The position numbers and the translations under genes are program-made. From the NCBI GenBank assembly GCA_902519255.1, contig CABYIV010000001.1:124001-188000 (forward strand): a DNA stretch of 64,000 bases. Reading direction: 5' to 3'. The stretch is from an uncultured Pelagibacteraceae bacterium (GTDB taxonomy: Bacteria > Pseudomonadota > Alphaproteobacteria > Pelagibacterales > Pelagibacteraceae). The notes under the pieces were generated by a model. The model ran no database searches. It saw only the letters and a list, made by a program, of their open reading frames with translations, and was not told where the DNA came from. This document shows positions 9,019 to 18,013 of this stretch, one piece after another (the first letter of the stretch is position 1; the number at the start of each line of letters is the position of its first letter).

Positions 9019-9842
9019 TATATTCTGATATTAATCTTTTCAATTTCAGATACAGGACCTCTCATTTTTATATTTAATTCATTATCAATTTGAATATTTA
9101 AAATTCCTGTTGAAAATTCTATTTTTGAATTACTGTTTTGTAGTTGATTTAAATTAGCTGCGACTGCTGTTGCACATGCTGCAGTCCCGCAAGCTTTTGT
9201 TAAACCTGCGCCCCTCTCCCAAACTTTAATTTTGTAATGTTGATCACTAATTTTCTGAGCTATTGTGACATTGCATTTCTCAGGGAAAACTTCATGATTT
9301 TCTATTAATGGTCCATATTTTTTTAAATTTATTTTTTCTATATCCTCGCAAAAATATACTACATGAGGGTTACCAACATTCACTGCAATACCACCATTCA
9401 TTTTATTTCCGTCAATATCAATCATACCAAGTGATAGATTTTTAGTATCAAGATTTTTACTTAAAGGAATTTTGTTCCACTCTAAATTTGGAGTTCCAAT
9501 TATCGTTTCAACATCTTTATTATTAAGAACTTTAGATTTTAATATTTTTGAGGATACCAAAATTTCAATTTCTTTTTTATTTTTTTCAATACTTAGTAAA
9601 TAAGCAACACATCTAGTTCCATTTCCACATGCATCTGAGCGGCTTCCATCCGAGTTAAAAAAAGCAACATCAGCATCAGCTTTTTGACTTTTGTTTATGT
9701 AGATCAACTGATCGCACCCTATGAAATCTCTGTCACAAATTTTTAAGATTTGGTCATTTGATAAGTTTAAACTATTTATTCTCTGATCAATAATAACAAA
9801 GTCGTTACCTAATCCATCCATTTTAAATGCTTCAAATTCCAT
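9018..9842 (-). CDS. dapF: Diaminopimelate epimerase
   Basis: A 274-residue enzyme that interconverts LL- and meso-diaminopimelate, the last step before lysine and the peptidoglycan cross-link amino acid. The two catalytic cysteines are visible: Cys72 in DACGNGTRC and Cys218 in TKACGTAACA, which act as the acid/base pair. The N-terminal KMDGLGNDFV is the family start. It is transcribed divergently from ffh, with a 159-nt gap holding the ffh promoter and leader, and overlaps ftsY by 1 nt. Confidence 0.97.
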   Translation of the reverse strand: MEFEAFKMDGLGNDFVIIDQRINSLNLSNDQILKICDRDFIGCDQLIYINKSQKADADVAFFNSDGSRSDACGNGTRCVAYLLSIEKNKKEIEILVSSKILKSKVLNNKDVETIIGTPNLEWNKIPLSKNLDTKNLSLGMIDIDGNKMNGGIAVNVGNPHVVYFCEDIEKINLKKYGPLIENHEVFPEKCNVTIAQKISDQHYKIKVWERGAGLTKACGTAACATAVAANLNQLQNSNSKIEFSTGILNIQIDNELNIKMRGPVSEIEKINIRI

Positions 9843-9865
9843 ATAAATAATACTTAACTTATTTA

Positions 9866-9891
9866 TTGACTTTTTGAACCTCTAATATAAT
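9866..9891 (+). promoter_or_regulatory. Candidate promoter for ffh leader and operon
   Basis: A perfect -10 hexamer TATAAT at 9886-9891 follows TTGACT at 9866-9871. The spacing is 14 nt, shorter than the usual 16-18, so the -35 call is less certain than the -10. A start 6-7 nt after the -10 falls at about 9897, on the first base pairs of the structured leader. Confidence 0.55.
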
Positions 9892-9894
9892 TTA

Positions 9895-9996
9895 CGCACA
9901 CTTCCGCAAAATACAGCAATTTGCGGTGTCTTTGGAAACAAAGAGATCGACACCAGTCAGCGAGGGTTCGCCCACTGGTGCGATACTTGCTGTGCG
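9895..9996 (+). promoter_or_regulatory. Structured 5' leader of ffh (Pelagibacter ffh motif)
   Basis: An island of higher GC and dense base pairing between dapF and ffh. CGCACA (9895-9900) pairs with TGTGCG (9991-9996) to close the element 5 nt before the ffh ATG at 10002. Inside are three hairpins: 9904-9910/9920-9926; 9927-9930/9949-9952 extended by 9931-9934/9939-9942 with a GAAA loop; and 9953-9957/9974-9978 extended by 9964-9966/9971-9973 with a TTCG loop. A structured RNA upstream of the SRP protein gene was described in Cand. P. ubique as a probable cis-regulator; this should be that element. The closing stem abuts the start codon and there is no separate Shine-Dalgarno, so control of translation initiation is likely. 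The effector is unknown. Confidence 0.85.
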
Positions 9997-10001
9997 AAAT
10001 T

Positions 10002-11360
10002 ATGTTTGAAAATTTAACTAATAAATTTGAAGAAATTTTTTCTTCATTAAAAAAAGCTCCTTCTCTTGATGAAAAGCAAGTTGACGAGGGTTTAAAAGGT
10101 ATAAGGTTGGCTTTGTTAGAAGCCGATGTTTCATTAGACGTAGTTAAGGAGTTTATTAGTAGAGTTAAGCCCAAAGCGCTAGGTCAGGAAATTATAAGAT
10201 CAACTTCTCCCGGGGATATGGTTGTAAAAATCGTTTATGACGAAATAGTATCTTTTTTAGGTGATAAGAATTCTGAAATCTCCCTTAATGCTGTCCCTCC
10301 AGTTCCAATCATGTTAGTTGGATTGCAAGGTTCAGGAAAAACCACAACAACCTCAAAATTAGCAAAATTTTTAGAAAAAAATAATAAGAAAAAAGTAATG
10401 ATGGCTAGTTTAGACGTTTACAGACCTGCCGCGCAAGAGCAATTGAGACTTTTGGGTGAACAAAATAATATTGAAACTTTGCCAATTATAGAAGGCCAGC
10501 TTCCTGTTGATATTTGTAGAAGAGCATTAAGTGCTGCAAATTTAAATGGTTGTGAAGTAGTTTTATTTGATACTGCTGGAAGAACACAAATAGATTTTCA
10601 AATGATGAATGAAATCAAACAAATTGAAACTATTATTAATCCTGCAGAAACTATACTGGTAGCAGATTCTCTAACAGGTCAAGTTGCTGCTAATGTAGCA
10701 AAGGAATTTAAAAATACAGTAAATTTGAGCGGCATTATACTTACAAGAGCAGATGGAGATGGAAGAGGTGGAGCTGCATTGAGTATGAAATATGTTGCTG
10801 AGGTCCCCATAAAGTTTCTTGGTGTTGGAGAGAAAATTGAGAATTTTGAAGTTTTCCATCCTGATCGAATTGCAAATAGAATTTTGGGAATGGGAGATAT
10901 CGTTTCCTTAGTTGAAAAAGCTTCAGAAGATTTAGATCAAGAAAATTTAAAGAAAACAGAAGAGAAACTTAAAAAAGGTCAATTCTCGATGGAAGATTAT
11001 CTTTCTCAATTACGTCAAATGAAAAAGATGGGTGGAATAGAAGGCATAATGTCATTTCTCCCTGGAGTTTCAAAAATTAAATCACAAATGGACCAATCAG
11101 GAATAGATGAAAAAATTATAACTCAAAATGAAGCTGTTATTTTATCAATGACAAAGCAAGAAAGAGAAAATCCTAAAATTATAAATGGATCAAGAAAAAA
11201 AAGAATTGCTAATGGCTCAGGTACAGACATTGCCACTATCAATAAGTTGTTAAAACAATTTAAAATGATGTCAGAAATGATGAAAAAAATGTCCAAAGGA
11301 AACATGAAAGGAATGGCGGATAAAGGGATCCCGCCTGAACTATTTAATCAATTAAAATAA
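10002..11360 (+). CDS. ffh: Signal recognition particle protein Ffh
   Basis: A 452-residue SRP54 GTPase that binds signal sequences and 4.5S RNA. The start at 10002 (MFENLTNKF) is chosen over an in-frame upstream ATG at 9921 because the latter lies inside the structured leader and would add 27 non-homologous residues. The P-loop GLQGSGKT is at 107-114, DVYRPAAQEQL follows near 138, DTAGR near 188, and the Met-rich M domain begins around residue 300, with methionines in MMSEMMKKM near the C-terminus. It is followed 14 nt later by rpsP. Expression is probably set by the leader RNA. Confidence 0.97.
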   Translation: MFENLTNKFEEIFSSLKKAPSLDEKQVDEGLKGIRLALLEADVSLDVVKEFISRVKPKALGQEIIRSTSPGDMVVKIVYDEIVSFLGDKNSEISLNAVPPVPIMLVGLQGSGKTTTTSKLAKFLEKNNKKKVMMASLDVYRPAAQEQLRLLGEQNNIETLPIIEGQLPVDICRRALSAANLNGCEVVLFDTAGRTQIDFQMMNEIKQIETIINPAETILVADSLTGQVAANVAKEFKNTVNLSGIILTRADGDGRGGAALSMKYVAEVPIKFLGVGEKIENFEVFHPDRIANRILGMGDIVSLVEKASEDLDQENLKKTEEKLKKGQFSMEDYLSQLRQMKKMGGIEGIMSFLPGVSKIKSQMDQSGIDEKIITQNEAVILSMTKQERENPKIINGSRKKRIANGSGTDIATINKLLKQFKMMSEMMKKMSKGNMKGMADKGIPPELFNQLK

Positions 11361-11374
11361 AGGAGATATAAGTA

Positions 11375-11821
11375 ATGTTAAAAATGAGACTATCAATGGG
11401 AGGTACTAAAAAAAGGCCAGTATATAAAATTGTTGTGGCTGATAGTAGATTTCCAAGAGACGGAAGGTTTATAGAAAAATTAGGTTTTTATAATCCGTTA
11501 TTACCGAGGGATAAAAAGGAAAGAATTGGCTTAGATTCAGAGCGAATTAAATATTGGTTAGGTCAAGGAGCTCAGCCAACAACAAGAGTTGCAAGGTTAT
11601 TGGGAGAAAACAATATAATGCCAATGCCTGAAAAAGGAAACAATCCTCAAAAAGCAATTCCTAAAAAAGATAGAAAAAAAGCTGACGAAGGTGGAGAAGC
11701 GAAACCAGAAGGAGATGCATCTAAACCAGCAGAAGCACCTAAGGAAGAAGCTAAGCCAGCAGAAGCACCAAAGGAAGAAGCTAAGCCAGCAGAAGCACCA
11801 AAGGAAGAAGAAAAAAAATAA
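11375..11821 (+). CDS. rpsP: 30S ribosomal protein S16 with long charged tail
   Basis: A 148-residue S16; the conserved part (about residues 1-85, [20 protein letters not shown] onward) is followed by a 60-residue Lys/Glu/Ala/Pro tail. The last part of the tail is a 10-residue unit ([10 protein letters not shown] type) repeated three times. S16 is an assembly protein of the 30S body. An AAGGAGATATAAG Shine-Dalgarno region lies at about 11359-11371. Its stop overlaps the trmD start by 1 nt (TAATG). The usual neighbour rimM is missing between rpsP and trmD. Confidence 0.97.
   Translation: MLKMRLSMGGTKKRPVYKIVVADSRFPRDGRFIEKLGFYNPLLPRDKKERIGLDSERIKYWLGQGAQPTTRVARLLGENNIMPMPEKGNNPQKAIPKKDRKKADEGGEAKPEGDASKPAEAPKEEAKPAEAPKEEAKPAEAPKEEEKK
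11723..11812 (+). repeat. Three tandem 30-bp repeats inside rpsP
   Basis: Three nearly identical 30-bp units at 11723-11752, 11753-11782 and 11783-11812 encode the repeated charged tail of S16. Units two and three are almost identical; unit one differs at a few bases. A multiple of three keeps the frame, so copy number can change without breaking the gene. Confidence 0.9.
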
Positions 11822-12516
11822 TGTTAGAAGCTCGTATATTCACACTCTATCCAGATTTTTTTCCAGGCTATTTAGGCCAAGGTATTTTTGGTAAAGCACT
11901 ATCAGAGAATAAATGGAAAATAGATACTGTGGATATAAGAGAGTATGCATTTGATAAGCATAAAACTGTTGATGACACTCCTTATGGAGGAGGGGAAGGT
12001 ATGTTAATGAAAGCAGATGTATTAGCAAAATCAATAGATAAGAATGTTAAAGATGGCGAAAAGATTATTTATCTAAGTCCAAAGGGTAAGTTGTTCAATC
12101 ATCAATTAGCAAAACAACTATCTCAAGAAAAAACAATAAATATAATTTGTGGACACTTTGAAGGTGTTGATGAAAGATTGTTAAAAACAAGAAATATTGA
12201 GGAAGTAAGTATAGGAGACTTTGTTTTATCTGGAGGTGAAGGAGCTTCGTTTGTAATTCTTGATGCAATTTTAAGATTTATTCCTGGTATTCTTGGTAAT
12301 ACAAATTCAGCTAAAGAAGAAAGTTTTGAAAACGGACTTTTAGAGTATCCTCAATTTACAAAACCTCAAATATGGGAGGAAAAAAGTGTTCCAGATGTGC
12401 TATTATCAGGCGATCACGCCAAAATTAAAGACTGGCGTTTATCTCAATCTGAGGCTATAACACGCGACCGAAGACCGGATTTGTGGCAATTATATAAAAA
12501 GACTAAAGAGAATTAA
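11821..12516 (+). CDS. trmD: tRNA (guanine-N1)-methyltransferase
   Basis: A 231-residue SPOUT methyltransferase that methylates G37 of tRNAs reading CNN codons and prevents frameshifting. The N-terminal [14 protein letters not shown] is typical, and the knotted SAM-binding region shows [11 protein letters not shown] and [12 protein letters not shown]. The C-terminal helical domain contains [14 protein letters not shown]. Translationally coupled to rpsP by a TAATG overlap and followed after 1 nt by rplS. Confidence 0.97.
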   Translation: MLEARIFTLYPDFFPGYLGQGIFGKALSENKWKIDTVDIREYAFDKHKTVDDTPYGGGEGMLMKADVLAKSIDKNVKDGEKIIYLSPKGKLFNHQLAKQLSQEKTINIICGHFEGVDERLLKTRNIEEVSIGDFVLSGGEGASFVILDAILRFIPGILGNTNSAKEESFENGLLEYPQFTKPQIWEEKSVPDVLLSGDHAKIKDWRLSQSEAITRDRRPDLWQLYKKTKEN

Positions 12517-12517
12517 A

Positions 12518-13099
12518 ATGAAGACAATTGAAGAAATTAATCAATCTAAAGTAAAAAAAATTATTTCTGAGAGAAAGCATCCAGAATTTTTCCCAGGTGA
12601 TATTGTTAAAGTAGGAGTTAGAATAACTGAAGGAAAAAGAGATCGTATTCAATATTTTGAAGGTGTGTGTATTGCAAAAAAAAATAGAGATATCAATTCT
12701 TCTTTTACTGTAAGAAAAATTTCTTTTGGTGAGGGTGTGGAAAGAACATTTGCTTTATATAGCCCGATTGTAGATACAATTAAAGTAGTAAGGTCAGGAA
12801 AAGTTAGAAGAGCCAAGTTATATTATTTGAGAGATAGAACAGGTAAATCTGCAAGAATTGCAGAAAAAATTAAAAAGAAAATAGGTATAGATGTCGAAAC
12901 TAAGATTCACGAAGTAACAGAAGAAAATGTTATGCCTGATACAGAGCAAAAAACAGCAGACAGCCCACAAGATACCAATAAAGATGCTCCAAAAGTAGAA
13001 GCAAAAAAACCAGAAGATAAAAAAGAAACTAAAGAAGAAACCCTATCAGTAGAAAAAAAAACTGATGAAAAAAAAGAAAATCCTGAAGTAAAAAAATAA
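12518..13099 (+). CDS. rplS: 50S ribosomal protein L19 with extended tail
   Basis: A 193-residue L19. Residues 1-120 hold the family core, including [30 protein letters not shown] and [17 protein letters not shown]-like segments. L19 sits at the 30S-50S interface. Bacterial L19 is usually 115-130 residues; here about 70 extra C-terminal residues are a Lys/Glu/Asp/Thr low-complexity tail. Last gene of the ffh-rpsP-trmD-rplS run, 9 nt before leuC, so leu genes may be read through from it. Confidence 0.97.
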   Translation: MKTIEEINQSKVKKIISERKHPEFFPGDIVKVGVRITEGKRDRIQYFEGVCIAKKNRDINSSFTVRKISFGEGVERTFALYSPIVDTIKVVRSGKVRRAKLYYLRDRTGKSARIAEKIKKKIGIDVETKIHEVTEENVMPDTEQKTADSPQDTNKDAPKVEAKKPEDKKETKEETLSVEKKTDEKKENPEVKK

Positions 13100-13108
13100 T
13101 TTTTTACA

Positions 13109-14512
13109 ATGCCTCAAACTATATACGATAAAATATGGAATGATCACCTTGTTCATCAACAAGAAGATGGGACTTCACTTCTATTTGTTGATAGACATTT
13201 AATTCATGAAGTTACTAGTCCACAAGCATTTGAAGGTTTAAGAAATTCTAATAGAAAAGTTAGACAACCTTCTTTAACTTTAGCAGTAGCAGATCACAAT
13301 GTTCCAACAACGGATAGATCAGTGCCTATTACTGACAAAGATTCAAAAATACAAATCGAGACACTAGAAAAAAACTGTGCAGAATTCGGAATAAATCTTT
13401 TTGGAATGAACGATAAAAGACAAGGAATAGTTCATATTATTGGTCCAGAACAGGGATTTACACAACCAGGAACGATTATCGTTTGTGGTGATAGTCACAC
13501 TGCTACACACGGAGCATTTGGTGCATTAGCATTCGGAATTGGAACTTCGGAAGTGGAACATGTCTTGGCAACACAGACTTTAGTTCAAAAAAAATCAAAA
13601 AATTTTAGAATAAACGTTAATGGATCTCTTCCTGTTGGAGTAACATCTAAGGATGTAATATTACAAATAATCGGAAAAATTGGTACAGCTGGTGGAACTG
13701 GTTATGTAATTGAATATGCTGGAAACTTAATTTCGAATTTAAGTGTCGAACAAAGAATGACGATTTGCAATATGACAATTGAAGGTGGAGCAAGGGCTGG
13801 ATTAATAGAGCCAGATGAAAAAGTTTTTAATTATTTAAAAGGTAAACCAATGTCTCCAAAGAATTCAAATTGGGACAAAGCATTAGAATATTGGAGTAAA
13901 TTAAATTCTGATGGTGATGCAGTATTTGACAAAGAAATCAGTCTTGAGGGCAAAGATATTAAACCAATGGTAACTTGGGGAACTTCGCCTCAGGATGTAG
14001 TAGATATTGATGGAATTGTTCCTGATCCTGAAAATGAGCAAAACGAAGACAGAAAAAATTCTATTAACAGGTCATTAAAATATATGGGTTTAAAGCCGAA
14101 AACTAAAATAAAAGATATTAGAATTGATAAAGTTTTTATAGGAAGTTGCACAAATGGAAGAATTGAAGATTTAAGAGAAGCTGCAAAAATCTTAAAAGAT
14201 AAAAAAATTGCTTCTCATGTAAATGCAATGATAGTTCCTGGTTCAGGATTAGTAAAACAACAAGCAGAGCAAGAAGGTTTAGATGTAATATTTAAAAATT
14301 CTGGATTTGAATGGCGTGAGCCAGGTTGTTCAATGTGTTTAGCTATGAATGCAGATAAGTTGAAGCCAGAAGAAAGATGTGCGTCAACATCAAATAGAAA
14401 TTTCGAAGGAAGACAAGGACGAGGTGGAAGAACTCATTTAGTTAGTCCAGCTATGGCTGCTGCAGCTGCTATATCTGGAAATTTAGATGATGTTAGAAAA
14501 TACAATAGTTAA
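13109..14512 (+). CDS. leuC: 3-isopropylmalate dehydratase large subunit
   Basis: A 467-residue aconitase-family protein that, with LeuD, isomerises 2-isopropylmalate to 3-isopropylmalate in leucine synthesis. The cysteines that bind the [4Fe-4S] cluster are in [11 protein letters not shown] and [11 protein letters not shown]. The N-terminal [18 protein letters not shown] is the family start. It is adjacent to leuD without a gap, giving leuCDB. leuA is not in this block. Confidence 0.97.
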   Translation: MPQTIYDKIWNDHLVHQQEDGTSLLFVDRHLIHEVTSPQAFEGLRNSNRKVRQPSLTLAVADHNVPTTDRSVPITDKDSKIQIETLEKNCAEFGINLFGMNDKRQGIVHIIGPEQGFTQPGTIIVCGDSHTATHGAFGALAFGIGTSEVEHVLATQTLVQKKSKNFRINVNGSLPVGVTSKDVILQIIGKIGTAGGTGYVIEYAGNLISNLSVEQRMTICNMTIEGGARAGLIEPDEKVFNYLKGKPMSPKNSNWDKALEYWSKLNSDGDAVFDKEISLEGKDIKPMVTWGTSPQDVVDIDGIVPDPENEQNEDRKNSINRSLKYMGLKPKTKIKDIRIDKVFIGSCTNGRIEDLREAAKILKDKKIASHVNAMIVPGSGLVKQQAEQEGLDVIFKNSGFEWREPGCSMCLAMNADKLKPEERCASTSNRNFEGRQGRGGRTHLVSPAMAAAAAISGNLDDVRKYNS

Positions 14513-15118
14513 ATGAACAAATTCTCAACATTAAAAAGTATTCCTGCATATTTACCAATTGTAAATATCGATACAGATATGATCATTCCAAAGCAATTTT
14601 TAAAAACAATAAAAAGAACTGGACTTGGAAAAAATTTATTTTATGAAATGAGATATGACGAAAAAGGTAAAGTAGTAGATGACTTTATCTTAAATAAATC
14701 CCCATATGATAATTCTAAGATTTTAATTGCAGGGAATAATTTTGGATGTGGATCATCTAGAGAACATGCGCCATGGGCACTTTTAGACTTTGGTATCACT
14801 TGTGTTATAAGTACTAGTTACGCAGATATATTTTATAATAATTGTTTTAAAAATGGAATACTGCCTATTAAAGTTAATGATGAACAGATAAAAGAACTTT
14901 CTGAATATTCTAAGAGACAAGAAGAAATTGCAATAAATTTACCAGATCAAAAAATAATTTTTGGGAATAAAGAAATCAAATTTGAATTAGATGAATTTAA
15001 AAAAAAATGTTTAATTGAGGGACTAGATGATATTGCACTGTCTTTGGAAAAGTCTAATAAAATAATTTCATTTGAAGAAAAATTAAAATCCACAAAGCCT
15101 TGGATATTTAATGATTAA
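14513..15118 (+). CDS. leuD: 3-isopropylmalate dehydratase small subunit
   Basis: A 201-residue swivel-domain partner of LeuC. Conserved features are [22 protein letters not shown] near residue 18 and [17 protein letters not shown] near 75-91, which contributes to substrate binding. The ATG follows the leuC stop directly and the 3' end overlaps leuB by 8 nt, so the three Leu proteins are made in coupled fashion. Confidence 0.97.
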   Translation: MNKFSTLKSIPAYLPIVNIDTDMIIPKQFLKTIKRTGLGKNLFYEMRYDEKGKVVDDFILNKSPYDNSKILIAGNNFGCGSSREHAPWALLDFGITCVISTSYADIFYNNCFKNGILPIKVNDEQIKELSEYSKRQEEIAINLPDQKIIFGNKEIKFELDEFKKKCLIEGLDDIALSLEKSNKIISFEEKLKSTKPWIFND

Positions 15119-16220
15119 AGTCAAAAAAAGAAAATTCTTATTATTACCAGGTGATGGTATTGGTCCCGAGGTTATTGGTGAAGTTAAAAAGATTATAACT
15201 TGGTTTAATGTAAATAAATCTCTTGATTTCGATATGGAAGAAGCTTTAGTTGGAGGAGCATCTTACGACAAGCATGGAACACCGATTACAGATGAAGTAT
15301 TTTATAAATCATTAGAATGTGAAGCAGTCATTTTAGGAGCTGTGGGTGGACCAAAATATGATAATTTAGATTTTTCCAAAAGACCTGAGAGAGCTCTTCT
15401 TAAGCTAAGAAAAGAATTAAAATTATTTGCAAATTTGAGGCCTGCAATTTGTTTTAAACAATTAGTCGAGGCATCTACGCTAAAACCTGAAATCGTATCA
15501 GGTCTAGACATCATGATTGTTAGAGAATTGACAGGTGGTATTTATTTTGGTGAGCCGAGAGGTATCAAACCAATTGATAATGGGGAACGTAAAGGAATAA
15601 ACACTCATACTTATACTTCATCAGAAATTAAAAGAGTTGCTAGAGTTGCATTTGATCTAGCAAAGAAGAGAAATAATAAAGTTACTTCCTGTGAAAAATC
15701 GAATGTTATGGAAGCAGGTCAATTATGGAAAGAGGAAGTTCAAAATCTTCACGATAAAGAATTTAAAGATGTTGAGTTAAATCATATGCTTGCAGATAAT
15801 TGTGCAATGCAACTTTTGAGAAATCCAAAGCAATTTGATGTAATTGTGACAGATAATTTGTTTGGTGATATGTTGTCAGATGAAGCATCTATGCTAACGG
15901 GATCTTTAGGTTTATTACCTTCAGCTTCTCTGGGTGCAAAAAATAAAGATGGTGAAATGAGAGCAATGTATGAGCCTGTTCATGGATCAGCTCCAGATAT
16001 TGCTGGAAAAGGAATTGCAAATCCAATTGCAACCATCTTGAGTTTTGCAATGGCCCTGAGGTACTCTCTTGACTTAGATAAAGAGGCTGATGACTTAGAA
16101 AAAGCAGTGCAAAATGTACTAGATGATGGGTTAAGAACTAAAGATATTATGTCAAAAGGAACAAAAGAAATTTCAACTTCTGGTATGGGAGATGCGATTA
16201 TTGCATATTTGCAAAAATAA
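15111..16220 (+). CDS. leuB: 3-isopropylmalate dehydrogenase
   Basis: A 369-residue NAD-dependent beta-decarboxylating dehydrogenase that converts 3-isopropylmalate to 2-oxoisocaproate. Family marks include [11 protein letters not shown] at the N-terminus, GAVGGPKYD, the substrate-binding [14 protein letters not shown] and the metal-binding region [29 protein letters not shown]. The overlap with leuD supports the start chosen. Confidence 0.97.
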   Translation: MIKVKKRKFLLLPGDGIGPEVIGEVKKIITWFNVNKSLDFDMEEALVGGASYDKHGTPITDEVFYKSLECEAVILGAVGGPKYDNLDFSKRPERALLKLRKELKLFANLRPAICFKQLVEASTLKPEIVSGLDIMIVRELTGGIYFGEPRGIKPIDNGERKGINTHTYTSSEIKRVARVAFDLAKKRNNKVTSCEKSNVMEAGQLWKEEVQNLHDKEFKDVELNHMLADNCAMQLLRNPKQFDVIVTDNLFGDMLSDEASMLTGSLGLLPSASLGAKNKDGEMRAMYEPVHGSAPDIAGKGIANPIATILSFAMALRYSLDLDKEADDLEKAVQNVLDDGLRTKDIMSKGTKEISTSGMGDAIIAYLQK

Positions 16221-16252
16221 AAAAATTAACTTAATTTGATACTATTAAATTT

Positions 16253-18013
16253 ATGACTGTTTATTCCGCACCTGTGAAAGATATGATGTTCTTATTTGAA
16301 CATCTAAAAGATAATAAAAATTACAACGAAATTGAAAAATATAAAGAAGTCACTTCTGATCTAGTAAAAGATATCTTAGAGGAAGCTGCAAAAATTAATG
16401 AAGAAATGCTTCTTCCTTTAGCAAAAGCTGGAGACGAAAATCCATGTGTCTATGAAAATGGAGTAGTTAGAACCCCTCCAGGTTATAAAGAGGCATATTC
16501 AAAATTTATAGAAGACGGATGGGTATCTTTAACTTGTGATCCAAAATATGGTGGTCAAGGAATGCCAAAAACTGTAAGTGCTTTTTTTGATGAAATGCTT
16601 TCATCATCAAGTTTATCTTTTAAATTATATAGTGAATTAAGTATAGGTGCATACAATTGTATTTTGAGTCATGCAACTGAAGAAATCAAAAATACATATC
16701 TTCCTAAAATTGTTGAGGGTAAATGGAGTGGGACAATGTGTTTAACAGAGCCTCAATGTGGAACAGATTTAGGATTAATAAAAACAAAGGCAATTAAAAA
16801 TGAAAATGGTACTTATAATATAAGTGGACAAAAAATCTTTATTACTTCTGGTGACCACGATTTAACTGAAAATATTATACACCTTGTTTTAGCAAGAACG
16901 CAGGACGCACCAAAAGGAACGAAGGGGATAAGTTTATTTTTAGTACCAAAATATGAAATAAATGATGCTGGATCAATTGGTCCAAGAAACGGCGTCAATA
17001 CTGTTTCAATTGAATCAAAAATGGGTATTAAAGGTTCACCCGCTTGTGTATTAAGTTTTGATGATGCCAAAGGGTATTTGATCGGACCAGAGAACAAAGG
17101 CTTAAATTCTATGTTTACAATGATGAACTTAGAAAGAATCGTTGTAGGTATACAAGGATTAGGTCTATCTGAAACAGCTTATCAAACTGCTTTAAGTTAT
17201 TCCAAAGAGAGAAAACAAGGTAAATCAAATAATAATTCTAGTGGAGAAACAGATTTAATTATTAAGCACGCAGATATTCGAAGAAGTTTATTAAATATGA
17301 AGTCTATAATTGAGGGAGAAAGATCCTTATCTTTTTGGATGGCTCAGCAGGTAGATGTAAGCTTAAGTCATAGTTCAGAGGAAGTAAAAAAAGATGCATC
17401 GGATATTGTAGGTCTTATGACCCCAGTAATTAAGTCATTTTTTACAGATATGGGTATGGAAATAACCAATGAAGCAATTCAGGTTTTTGGTGGCTATGGT
17501 TATACAAAAGACCAAGGGATAGAACAATTATTTAGAGATAATAGAATTACACCTATATACGAAGGAACAAATTCTGTGCAGGCAATTGATTTTGTATTTA
17601 GAAAAATTAGTCAGAAAAAAGTTTTCGAAAATTTTATGAAATATGTAGATACAGAAATTCAAAATTGTTCAAAAGTAGACAATTTAAATAAACATGTAAA
17701 AAAAATATCTGAATTAAAAAATATATTGTCAGATTTCACGGATTGGATATCTCCTAATGGCAATACGCCAAAAGACGATATAAGCGCATCATGTAACGAT
17801 TATTTAAGATTTTTTGGTTATTTTTGTCTTTCATTTATATGGTTAAAAACAATGAGAAAAAGCTATGAAAATTTGGATAACAATAAAGAGTTTTATGAAG
17901 ATAAATTAAATACAGGAAATTATTATTTTGACAAAATTTTGCCTAGAGCTGAGAGCCATTATAAATCTGCTATTTCTGGTAGTAAATATACTATGAGCGC
18001 AAAATTTAACTGA
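16253..18013 (+). CDS. dmdC: 3-methylmercaptopropionyl-CoA dehydrogenase
   Basis: A 586-residue flavoprotein of the acyl-CoA dehydrogenase family, third enzyme of DMSP demethylation, which oxidises methylmercaptopropionyl-CoA to methylthioacryloyl-CoA. It has the extended length and the N-terminal YSAPVKDMMFLFEHL start typical of DmdC-type enzymes, the FAD segment CLTEPQCGTDLG, and the C-terminal VFGGYGYTKDQGIEQLFRD and YEGTNSVQAIDF, the latter holding the catalytic Glu region. Its stop overlaps the dmdB start (TGATG). The assignment rests mostly on linkage to dmdB and dmdA; by sequence alone a general acyl-CoA dehydrogenase would be possible. Confidence 0.9.
   Translation: MTVYSAPVKDMMFLFEHLKDNKNYNEIEKYKEVTSDLVKDILEEAAKINEEMLLPLAKAGDENPCVYENGVVRTPPGYKEAYSKFIEDGWVSLTCDPKYGGQGMPKTVSAFFDEMLSSSSLSFKLYSELSIGAYNCILSHATEEIKNTYLPKIVEGKWSGTMCLTEPQCGTDLGLIKTKAIKNENGTYNISGQKIFITSGDHDLTENIIHLVLARTQDAPKGTKGISLFLVPKYEINDAGSIGPRNGVNTVSIESKMGIKGSPACVLSFDDAKGYLIGPENKGLNSMFTMMNLERIVVGIQGLGLSETAYQTALSYSKERKQGKSNNNSSGETDLIIKHADIRRSLLNMKSIIEGERSLSFWMAQQVDVSLSHSSEEVKKDASDIVGLMTPVIKSFFTDMGMEITNEAIQVFGGYGYTKDQGIEQLFRDNRITPIYEGTNSVQAIDFVFRKISQKKVFENFMKYVDTEIQNCSKVDNLNKHVKKISELKNILSDFTDWISPNGNTPKDDISASCNDYLRFFGYFCLSFIWLKTMRKSYENLDNNKEFYEDKLNTGNYYFDKILPRAESHYKSAISGSKYTMSAKFN

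Noticed and set aside
9895-9996. Could be the 4.5S SRP RNA (ffs) itself
   Set aside because: The domain IV internal-loop sequences of SRP RNA are not present, and the element runs to within 5 nt of the ffh start codon as a leader would.
9921-10001. Upstream in-frame ATG that would lengthen Ffh by 27 residues
   Set aside because: It lies inside the base-paired leader; the added residues are not homologous to Ffh, and the ATG at 10002 gives the normal N-terminus.
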